The notes under the pieces were generated by a model that saw only the letters and a program-made list of their open reading frames with translations, had not been told where the DNA came from and did no database searches. A DNA stretch of 6,941 nucleotides from NCBI GenBank assembly GCA_049971355.1, contig JBMFLE010000032.1, positions 1 through 6,941 of the forward strand, in the 5' to 3' direction. Both the position numbers and the translations under genes were made by a program. The DNA comes from JBMFLE01 sp049971355 (GTDB lineage Bacteria > Patescibacteriota > Patescibacteriia > UBA2591 > UBA4787). Of the stretch, positions 1 through 6,175 are shown piece after piece (the first letter of the stretch is position 1; every line of letters begins with the position of its first letter).

Positions 1-1128
1 CTACCAAAAAGATATCAAACATGGTTTATTAAAAGATGCTTTGACGGCGCAAATTTGAAAACAACCAAAAACTTGACTCAAGCCCAAAAAATAAATGAAA
101 AAACAAAGCACAGAATTATTGGTATTACTTTGGAGACGCGACCAGATTATATCACACCGGAAGAAATAAAAAGAATGAGAAAATTAGGATGCACTCGAGT
201 AGAAATTGGTGTTCAGGCAATTGATGATAGAATTCTAAAAATCAATCAACGCGGTCACGATGTCAAAACGATTATTCAGGCAACAAAATTATTAAAAGAA
301 GCTGGATTTAAAATTTGTTATCATATGATGCCTGGTTTGCCTGGCTCATCGCCCAAGAGAGATTTGGCAATGTTTAGAGAATTATTTGCTAATCCTGATT
401 ATCAGCCTGATATGCTCAAAATCTATCCTTGCGTTGTCACTAAAGGTTCTGAACTTTATAAACTCTGGCGAAAAAAAGAATATAAACCCTACTCTGACAA
501 ACAATTAATTGATTTACTGGTCAAAATAAAATCAATAATTCCGCCTTATGTTCGAATTATCAGAATTATCCGTGATATCCCCTCTCCCAAAATTGAGGGC
601 GGAAGTAAAATCTCTAACCTCCGAGAAATTGTTCAACAAGAAATGAGGAAAAGAGGATTAAAATGTCGCTGCATCAGATGCCGAGAAATAAAAAATTTAA
701 AGTTTAAAATTAAAGATTTAAAATTAGTCGAAAGAAAGTATGAATCATCGGCTGGAAAAGAAATTTTTCTCTCTTATGAAGATACAAAAAATGATAAATT
801 AGTTGCCTTTTTGCGTCTACGCCTACCAAATAACTACTCCACTATTCGCGCGAATAAGAGGAATAGTATTTATCGAGATTTTCCCGAATTGATGGCTGCA
901 GCTATTATTCGCGAAGTTCATACTTACGGCCAATTGGTGCCAATCGGTAAAAAAAGAAAAGCCGCCCAACATCTTGGTTTCGGCAAAAAATTGATTCAAG
1001 AAGCGGAAAAAATTGCCAAAAAATCCGGCTATAAAAAAATCGTTGTCATTTCCGGCACCGGCGTTCGAGAATATTATCGAAAATTAGGTTATCAACTAAG
1101 GAATACTTATATGGTAAAAACTCTCTGA
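1..1128 (+). CDS. elp3: Elp3-family tRNA U34 carboxymethyl-modifying radical SAM/GNAT enzyme (5' end cut by window)
   Basis: Elp3 uses S-adenosylmethionine and acetyl-CoA to start 5-carboxymethyl-type modification of wobble uridine 34 in tRNA, in the cytoplasm. The frame is open from base 1, and the residues before the TTG at 55 (YQTWFIKRCFDGAN) already match the family, so that TTG is internal and the gene is truncated by the window. About 375 residues remain; the N-terminal part with the Fe-S cluster cysteines is missing. Counting from that TTG, visible motifs are ITLETRPDY (24-32), the radical SAM core EIGVQ (50-54), HMMPGLPG (90-97), KIYP (about 122), and a Cys-x-Cys-x2-Cys zinc-type knuckle (C204, C206, C209). 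A C-terminal GNAT domain (about 225-357) has the acetyl-CoA loop QHLGFG (305-310) and the late Elp3 signature ISGTGVREYYRKLGY. It ends with TGA 2 bp before the next gene, so the two are probably co-transcribed. The assignment is secure; which tRNAs are modified is unknown. Confidence 0.95.
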   Translation, partial: LPKRYQTWFIKRCFDGANLKTTKNLTQAQKINEKTKHRIIGITLETRPDYITPEEIKRMRKLGCTRVEIGVQAIDDRILKINQRGHDVKTIIQATKLLKEAGFKICYHMMPGLPGSSPKRDLAMFRELFANPDYQPDMLKIYPCVVTKGSELYKLWRKKEYKPYSDKQLIDLLVKIKSIIPPYVRIIRIIRDIPSPKIEGGSKISNLREIVQQEMRKRGLKCRCIRCREIKNLKFKIKDLKLVERKYESSAGKEIFLSYEDTKNDKLVAFLRLRLPNNYSTIRANKRNSIYRDFPELMAAAIIREVHTYGQLVPIGKKRKAAQHLGFGKKLIQEAEKIAKKSGYKKIVVISGTGVREYYRKLGYQLRNTYMVKTL

Positions 1129-1130
1129 TT

Positions 1131-3416
1131 ATGTCACAACTAATTGCAGAAAAAAGAATTGATTGGGAGGAAAAAATCAATATTGCCATGGAGGTTGTCT
1201 GGCTTTTGATTATTTTTTTAGTCCCTCTTTATTTTGATCGCTTTCTTTTTAATCCTTGGGAAATGGCTAAAAATATTTTGTTTCAGAGTTTGACTGAAAT
1301 TTTAATTGCTCTCTATCTAATCAAAATTGTTCTCTTCCCTTCAGAAATACGAAATTTCACAAAAATAAAAAAATTCTACTATTTAATTCCGGGGATGGTT
1401 TTTATTATTATTCTCGGGCTCTCAACTATTTTTTCCCAAGTACCCTGGTTTAGCTTTTGGGGTTCTTGGGAGAGACGAATGGGTTATTTGGCCTGGCTCC
1501 ATTTCTTTGCTTTTGGTAGCATTTTATTTTTAAATCTAAAATCTCAAAAACAAATTCAACGCATTACTATTACCATTGTTATCACCTCAGCCATAGTGGT
1601 TACCTATGGATTTATTCAGCTCTTGGGTTTAGAACCGTTTGAGTGGTCTGAAGAAGCTTTTTATACTCATCGAGTTTATTCAACTATTGGTCAACCAAAT
1701 TTTTTGGGCTCATGGTTATTGTTAATCATACCATTAATATTTTATGGTCTGATAAAATTCAAAAATTTTTTGGTCAAATTTTTAATGGTTCTTCTGCTGA
1801 TTGCTGCTCTAGCTTGTTTTGTCTTAACCCAAAGCCGAGGCGGTTGGATCGGATTTGTAGTGGCTATTTTTTTCTTTTTTACTATTCTTTTCTGGCTTAA
1901 GAATAAAAAAAAGATAGTTTTGGTTATCTTGCTATTAGTTTTACTTGGATTGAGTCTAATCATTTATCTTAATTTTCATCCACTGAAAATCAATCCTACT
2001 GACCATCCTTTAGTTATACGATTAAAAACTTTTAGTGATGTTAAAGTTTTTGGTAAGTATCGACTAATACATTGGCAAGCGGCTTTTGATATTATTAAAA
2101 ATCGACCATTAACGCGAATTTTAATCGGGAGTGGAATGGGTAGTCAAAGATTTAATTTGCCAAAATATTATCGACCAGAATTTGCTATTTATGAAGCGCC
2201 AAATATTTATCTTGATTATGTTCACAATGATATTTTGGATACTCTTTTAACCTCGGGTGTTTTAGGGTTAGTTAGTTATTTAGGTTTAATTATTATTAGT
2301 TTTTATTTAGGTTTTAAAAAAATAAGAAAAAATATTTTTGGTCTATTTTTACTGACTGGTTTAATTGGTTATTTAATTTCTCTTCAATTTTCTTTCCACA
2401 TTATGTCCACTCTCCCCTATTTCTGGCTTTATCTCGGGTTAATTTTTTGGATTCACCAACAAAAAGACAATGAAGAGAAAAAAGAACAAAATAATAAAAT
2501 TTTTAAAATAATTTCCATTATTCTAATAATCTTAATAACTATTTTTACCATCTGGTGGTTCAACTTGCGACTCTATTTAGCCAGTCATTATCTTTTAGAA
2601 GCTACTCTTGAAAAAATAAAAGGTAATTGGTTGTCAATGATTAAATATCATAATTTGTCTGTAAAATACCAACCTGATAATCCTTATTTTCGTCAGCAAT
2701 ACGCCTTGGCCTTATTAGAATCAACACCCTTTCAATCGAATATAGACCAAGCAAGAGAGTTTTTTGATCTTGGTATTAAACAAATTGAAGCCATTCCAGC
2801 TAAGGAACGGCCAGTAGAAGCTCGCAATTGGATTGCCTGGCTTTTGACTGAAAAAGCAAATTTAACTCAAGAAGTAATCGATTTCCAAAAAGCGGAAAAA
2901 GCCTATCAAGAATTGGCCGAATTTGCTCCAGGGGCCGCCCTAACTTATGGGAATTGGTGTGGTTTAAAATTCTATGAACAAAAATGGGATGAAACAATAG
3001 AAATGTGTCAAAAGGCAATCAATCTTTATCCTGATCTTAATCATCCCCATCTTAATCCCGAGCATCGAAGTAAGATTATTACTGAACAAATTTCAGTTTA
3101 TAATAAATTGGCTCTTACTTATTTCCGAATGAAAGATTTTCAAACTGCCTTATCCTATTATGAAAAAATCTTGCGACTTGATCCTAATCAGATAGGTGTT
3201 TGGTTTAATATCTCTCAAATTTATTATTTAAAAAAAGATTTGGAAACAGCAATTGCTAAAATTTATCACGGCTACATTCGCCAACCAAACAATCCTCAAT
3301 GGACAATCATTCTTTCCAATCTCTATCGAGAAAAAAATGATCTAAAAAATGCCAACTATTGGGCTGGGGTTGCTGAGGAAATTCAAAAACAAAAAACAGG
3401 ATATAAAATCCCTTAA
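1131..3416 (+). CDS. O-antigen ligase/Wzy-like polytopic membrane protein with C-terminal TPR domain
   Basis: This is probably a membrane glycosyltransferase of the O-antigen ligase/Wzy polymerase/PglL superfamily, which moves or polymerises lipid-linked glycans on the outer face of the cytoplasmic membrane. The 761-residue product has about 12-13 hydrophobic segments (roughly 21-36, 52-69, 82-101, 117-134, 143-165, 191-207, 214-256 as two, 262-281, 375-395, 402-442 as two, 457-477). A large extracytoplasmic loop (about 282-370) lies between segments. Family hallmarks are GQPNFLGSW (187-195), LTQSRGGWIG with R236, the loop motif YRLIHWQAAF (310-319) leading to GSGMGSQRF, and VHND with H365, matching the conserved Arg and His residues of ligases. 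Residues about 485-750 are helical TPR-type repeats, clearest at 653-686 (ALTYFRMKDFQTALSYYEKIL) and 687-720. The ATG follows the elp3 stop by 2 bp and has no Shine-Dalgarno, suggesting translational coupling. Acceptor and glycan cannot be told, and ligase, polymerase and protein O-oligosaccharyltransferase cannot be separated by sequence alone. Confidence 0.9.
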   Translation: MSQLIAEKRIDWEEKINIAMEVVWLLIIFLVPLYFDRFLFNPWEMAKNILFQSLTEILIALYLIKIVLFPSEIRNFTKIKKFYYLIPGMVFIIILGLSTIFSQVPWFSFWGSWERRMGYLAWLHFFAFGSILFLNLKSQKQIQRITITIVITSAIVVTYGFIQLLGLEPFEWSEEAFYTHRVYSTIGQPNFLGSWLLLIIPLIFYGLIKFKNFLVKFLMVLLLIAALACFVLTQSRGGWIGFVVAIFFFFTILFWLKNKKKIVLVILLLVLLGLSLIIYLNFHPLKINPTDHPLVIRLKTFSDVKVFGKYRLIHWQAAFDIIKNRPLTRILIGSGMGSQRFNLPKYYRPEFAIYEAPNIYLDYVHNDILDTLLTSGVLGLVSYLGLIIISFYLGFKKIRKNIFGLFLLTGLIGYLISLQFSFHIMSTLPYFWLYLGLIFWIHQQKDNEEKKEQNNKIFKIISIILIILITIFTIWWFNLRLYLASHYLLEATLEKIKGNWLSMIKYHNLSVKYQPDNPYFRQQYALALLESTPFQSNIDQAREFFDLGIKQIEAIPAKERPVEARNWIAWLLTEKANLTQEVIDFQKAEKAYQELAEFAPGAALTYGNWCGLKFYEQKWDETIEMCQKAINLYPDLNHPHLNPEHRSKIITEQISVYNKLALTYFRMKDFQTALSYYEKILRLDPNQIGVWFNISQIYYLKKDLETAIAKIYHGYIRQPNNPQWTIILSNLYREKNDLKNANYWAGVAEEIQKQKTGYKIP

Positions 3417-3442
3417 TTACAATTTTTAACTCTCTTGTCAAT
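3417..3442. other. Short convergent intergenic gap without a recognisable terminator
   Basis: The plus-strand membrane-protein gene and minus-strand leuS end 26 bp apart, tail to tail. The gap is AT-rich, with a short T-run on the plus strand (3423-3427). I find no GC-rich stem followed by a U-tract on either strand. A weak AAATT/AATTT stem with a 4-nt loop (3453-3466) lies just inside the leuS 3' end, but it is too AT-rich to call a terminator. Transcripts may therefore overlap at their 3' ends. Confidence 0.5.
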
Positions 3443-6031
3443 CTAAATCACAAAATTAATCAATTTCTTCGGAACAAAGATAATTTTTTTAATTTCTTGA
3501 TCAGCTAAATATTTTTGAACCTTTTTACTCTTCAGAGCTAAATCTTTTGCCTCTTGTTCGGAAATGTCAATCCGAGTTTTTATTTTATCTCTAATTCGAC
3601 CATTAACTTGAATTATCAATTCAATCTCTTCTTCTTTAATTAGTTCCGGGTCATAGATTGGCCATTTTTCAAGAAAAATTGATTTACTTTTTGGCCTAAT
3701 AATCTGCCATAACTCTTCTGAAAGATGGGGGGCGAATGGCGCCAATAATTTAAGATAAATTTCAATTTCAGCCTTAGTCAAAACTGATCTATTTTTTTCC
3801 ATTTCATTTAATAAGCTCATCAAGGCAGCAACTGCAGTATTGAAATGCAGACTCTCTAAATCTTCGCCCACCTTTTTAATTGTCTGATGAAATATCCGTT
3901 CTAAATTAACATTTTTCTTATTAATTCTGGTTTTAATTTGCCTATTATTGACCAACGAATAAACTCTATTTAAAAATCGCCAAACGCCAACCAAACCTTG
4001 GGTCGACCAACTAATTGCTTGATCAAATGGGCCCATAAACATTTCATAAACCCTTAGAGCATCGGCACCATATTTTTTAACCATTTCATCGGGATTAATA
4101 ACATTACCTCGCGATTTAGACATTTTCTCCCCATCTTCACCTAAAACCATACCATGGCTCCGACGCCGAGCATAAGGTTCATCATTGGGCACTACTCCAA
4201 GATCAAATAAAAATTGATACCAAAAACGAGAATATAAAAGATGCAATGTCGTATGTTCCATACCGCCATTATATAAATCAACCGGTAACCAATATTCAAA
4301 TACTTTTTTATATCTGGAAATTGGAAATTGAAGATTATCGGAAACCCCTCGCATTAAATAGGCAAGGTAATACCAAGAAGAACCAGCCCAATTTGGCATC
4401 GTATCAGTTTCTCTTTCTGCTGGACCATGACATTTAGGACATTTAGTTTTAACCCAATCTTGACATTGAGCCAAAGGAGATTCACCAGTTCCGGTTGGTT
4501 GATATTTCTCAACATAAGGCAATTCGACCGGTAATTCTTCTTCCGGTATGGCTATCCAACCCGGATTTAAAATTTCGCCTAAATAAAATTCAAAATCTTG
4601 AATCTTAAAAGTGGTTAAAGATTTTATCTCCGCATTTTCAGCTTGTTTTAGAATTTCTTCTAAATTAGCTTTTTCTACAATATCTTTACAATTGGGACAA
4701 AAAACTAGGGGTATTGGTTCTCCCCAATAATGCTGGCGAGAAAAAATCCAGTCCCGCAATTTATAATTAATCTGCGGCCCACCTAATTTCTTTTCTTTTA
4801 ACCATTGGGTAATTTTTTCTCTTGCCTCTGCTGAGGTTAGACCGGAAAATTCGCCAGAATTAACCAATATTCCATCTGACTCAAAAGCTTCTAAAAGTTG
4901 GTCATTTGCTCCCCTTTCCGCGCCGCGATGATTTTGAATTGGCTTAATTACTTCAATAATTGGCAAATTATATCTTTCAGCAAATTCAAAATCTCTTTGA
5001 TCATGAGCCGGAACTACCATCACTGAACCACCACCATAAGTAGCAATAACATAGTCACCAACCCAAACCGGAATTTCCTTACCAGTAACCGGATTGATTG
5101 CTTTGATACCCTTTAATTCCACTCCTGTTTTTTCTTTAGCCAAATCTGTCCTCTCCAAGTCAGATTTTTTTCTCGCCTCTTTAATATATTTTTCAACCTC
5201 ATCCCTATTTTTAATCAATGATAAATTCTCAGTAACTAATCTATGCTCTGGAGCCAAAACTATGGCTGTGACTCCAAAAATCGTATCGACCCGAGTGGTA
5301 AAAACACTAATTTTTAAATCAGAATCTTTAATTTTAAATTCTAAATTGGTACCATAACTTTTACCAATCCAATTAATTTGTTGAATTTTAATTTTCTCTA
5401 AATAATCAACTTTCTTTAAATTTTCAATCAATCGATCAGCATATTTAGTAATTTTTAACATCCACTGCTTTAATTTCTTTCTTTCAGTTTCGCTGCCGCA
5501 ACGTTCGCATTTACCTTGAATTACTTCTTCATTAGCTAAACCAATTTTACAACTTGGGCACCAGTTAATTGGCATTTCTGCTTGATGGGCTAAACCTTTT
5601 TTAAAAAATTGTAAAAAAATCCATTGTGTCCACTTATAATATTGAGGATCAGTCGTATTAATTTCTCTTGACCAATCAAAAGAAAGACCTAAAGATTTTA
5701 ATTGTCTTTTAAAAGTTTTGATATTACTTTCAGTAATTTTAGAAGGATGAATGCCCTTTTTAATAGCATAATTTTCTGTCGGTAAACCAAAAGCATCCCA
5801 ACCTATGGGATATATAACATTATAACCTTCCATTCTTTTTTTTCTGGCTAGGGCATCGAGAGCTGAATAGCTTCGAATATGACCAACATGTAAACCTTCT
5901 CCTGAAGGATAAGGAAATTCTATCAAAATATATTGCTTTGGTTTTTTAGAAAAATCTTCGGCACGATAAAGCTTTAATTCTTCCCATTTTTTCTGCCATT
6001 TAGGTTCAATTTTTGAGGGATTATAACTCAT
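3443..6031 (-). CDS. leuS: Leucyl-tRNA synthetase (LeuRS), class Ia
   Basis: LeuRS charges tRNA-Leu with leucine using ATP, and its CP1 domain hydrolyses mischarged tRNA. The 862-residue protein looks complete. It has the catalytic HVGH motif (48-51), a four-Cys zinc module (C158, C161, C175, C178), and a CP1 editing domain (about 225-425) with TTRVDT (245-250), GGGSVMVVPAHDQRD (333-347) and SGEFSGL. The second half of the Rossmann core follows (SRQHYWGEPIP 431-441, WAGSSWYYLAY 548-558). KMSKS is at 636-640, and the anticodon-binding and C-terminal domains run from about 690 to 862. The leucine-specific insertion before KMSKS is essentially absent (GMVLGEDGEKMSKS), as in Bacillus-type enzymes. 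Length is regained by a segment between CPNC (445-448) and IPEEELP (495-501) that probably forms a zinc knuckle with CPKC (531-534), and by a GC-rich RGAERGA insertion (369-375). The TTRVDT motif has Val where many bacteria have Pro. The ATG start is 9 residues before the conserved EPKWQ block, with no Shine-Dalgarno. Confidence 0.97.
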   Translation of the reverse strand: MSYNPSKIEPKWQKKWEELKLYRAEDFSKKPKQYILIEFPYPSGEGLHVGHIRSYSALDALARKKRMEGYNVIYPIGWDAFGLPTENYAIKKGIHPSKITESNIKTFKRQLKSLGLSFDWSREINTTDPQYYKWTQWIFLQFFKKGLAHQAEMPINWCPSCKIGLANEEVIQGKCERCGSETERKKLKQWMLKITKYADRLIENLKKVDYLEKIKIQQINWIGKSYGTNLEFKIKDSDLKISVFTTRVDTIFGVTAIVLAPEHRLVTENLSLIKNRDEVEKYIKEARKKSDLERTDLAKEKTGVELKGIKAINPVTGKEIPVWVGDYVIATYGGGSVMVVPAHDQRDFEFAERYNLPIIEVIKPIQNHRGAERGANDQLLEAFESDGILVNSGEFSGLTSAEAREKITQWLKEKKLGGPQINYKLRDWIFSRQHYWGEPIPLVFCPNCKDIVEKANLEEILKQAENAEIKSLTTFKIQDFEFYLGEILNPGWIAIPEEELPVELPYVEKYQPTGTGESPLAQCQDWVKTKCPKCHGPAERETDTMPNWAGSSWYYLAYLMRGVSDNLQFPISRYKKVFEYWLPVDLYNGGMEHTTLHLLYSRFWYQFLFDLGVVPNDEPYARRRSHGMVLGEDGEKMSKSRGNVINPDEMVKKYGADALRVYEMFMGPFDQAISWSTQGLVGVWRFLNRVYSLVNNRQIKTRINKKNVNLERIFHQTIKKVGEDLESLHFNTAVAALMSLLNEMEKNRSVLTKAEIEIYLKLLAPFAPHLSEELWQIIRPKSKSIFLEKWPIYDPELIKEEEIELIIQVNGRIRDKIKTRIDISEQEAKDLALKSKKVQKYLADQEIKKIIFVPKKLINFVI

Positions 6032-6049
6032 ATTTTAAATAGGGAATTA

Positions 6050-6080
6050 GTTAATTTTCGGACCAAAATTAACCGAAAAT
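6050..6080 (-). promoter_or_regulatory. Two mutually exclusive stem-loops just upstream of leuS
   Basis: Stem A pairs GTTAATTTT (6050-6058) with AAAATTAAC (6065-6073): 9 perfect base pairs around a 6-nt loop. Stem B pairs ATTTTCGG (6054-6061) with CCGAAAAT (6073-6080): 8 perfect base pairs around an 11-nt loop. They share bases 6054-6058 and 6073, so only one can form at a time. Stem A ends 18 nt before the leuS ATG. On the minus strand neither is followed by a U-run, so a simple terminator is unlikely. I see no T-box consensus sequence. The pairing is observed; any regulatory role is inferred. Confidence 0.4.
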
Positions 6081-6108
6081 AATAATTTAAAGAAGCCGGC
6101 CCTTCTAA
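6079..6108 (-). promoter_or_regulatory. Candidate sigma-70-type promoter for leuS
   Basis: Reading the minus strand, TATTAT (6079-6084) resembles a -10 box. TTAGAA (6103-6108) lies 18 bp upstream in the -35 position but matches TTGACA poorly. The start of transcription would fall near 6072, so the leader would open with stem A and lack the left arm of stem B. AT-rich DNA yields many such matches, and read-through from the upstream secreted-protein gene is an alternative. Confidence 0.25.
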
Positions 6109-6171
6109 GGTCTTTCTAAGCTACGAGTTAGTTAATTGATTTTAATCAAAAACTTCCAAAGTCTTTCTAAC
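6102..6171. repeat. Duplicated 18-bp element made of 11-bp-spaced heptamers
   Basis: CTTCTAAGGTCTTTCTAA at 6102-6119 recurs as CTTCCAAAGTCTTTCTAA at 6153-6170, matching at 16 of 18 bases and offset by 51 bp. Each copy contains two TTCTAA-like heptamers 11 bp apart: TTCTAAG at 6103 and 6114, then TTCCAAA at 6154 and TTCTAAC at 6165. A GCCGGC core at 6095-6100 adjoins the first copy, and AGAAG/CTTCT around it can form a short stem. A separate 10-bp direct repeat, TTAGTTAATT, occurs at 6047-6056 and 6128-6137. Possible meanings are protein-binding sites on one face of the helix or a fragment of a dispersed genomic repeat. Confidence 0.55.
6136..6149. repeat. Small AT-rich inverted repeat downstream of the secreted-protein gene
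   Basis: TTGATT (6136-6141) and AATCAA (6144-6149) are perfect inverted arms, realistically a 5-bp stem with a 4-nt loop. On the minus strand it starts 26 nt after the stop codon of the peptidoglycan-binding protein gene, but it has no GC pairs to speak of and no U-run after it. It is at best a weak transcript-end structure. Confidence 0.25.
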
Positions 6172-6175
6172 TAAA

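Larger units (their letters stand above)
6028..6120 (-). other. Leu-rich open frame ending at the leuS start (possible leader, unproven)
   Basis: On the minus strand, one frame is open for 31 codons after a TAG at 6121-6123 and stops at a TGA that shares an ATGA with the leuS start codon. Seven of the 30 or so sense codons are Leu (CTT, TTA four times, TTG, CTA). There is no ATG or GTG; the only plausible start is TTG at 6064-6066, giving the 12-residue peptide MVRKLTNSLFKI with three Leu-type codons. No Shine-Dalgarno precedes it. TTA is frequent by chance in such AT-rich DNA, so this may not be translated. It is listed because the overlap and its position would suit translational coupling or attenuation. 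Confidence 0.2.

Noticed and set aside
582..640. Possible frame break in elp3 around the IPSPKIEGGSK segment
   Set aside because: Reading through in one frame gives the continuous family sequence RIIRDIPSPKIEGG followed by the expected SNLREIVQQEM block, so the gene is intact here.
1742..1963. Minus-strand and alternate-frame open frames within the membrane-protein gene
   Set aside because: They overlap conserved Wzy/ligase segments in other frames and encode only low-complexity basic or hydrophobic sequence.
4316..4336. GGAAATT tandem repeat in leuS
   Set aside because: It is only two units and it encodes part of an ordinary variable segment before the EYWLPVDLY block; too short to treat as a repeat element.
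5094..5357. 87-codon plus-strand open frame inside leuS
   Set aside because: It is antisense to the conserved LeuRS editing domain, has no family features, and is expected by chance on the complement of an AT-rich gene.
6091..6105. AGAAG/CTTCT stem around a GCCGGC core as an intrinsic terminator for the secreted-protein gene
   Set aside because: The stem is only about 5 bp and the bases that follow on the minus strand (TTTAAATTATT) are not a U-tract. It could equally be part of the neighbouring repeat.
6032..6175. T-box riboswitch in front of leuS
   Set aside because: The conserved T-box antiterminator sequence is not present, and 144 bp is short for a complete T-box leader.
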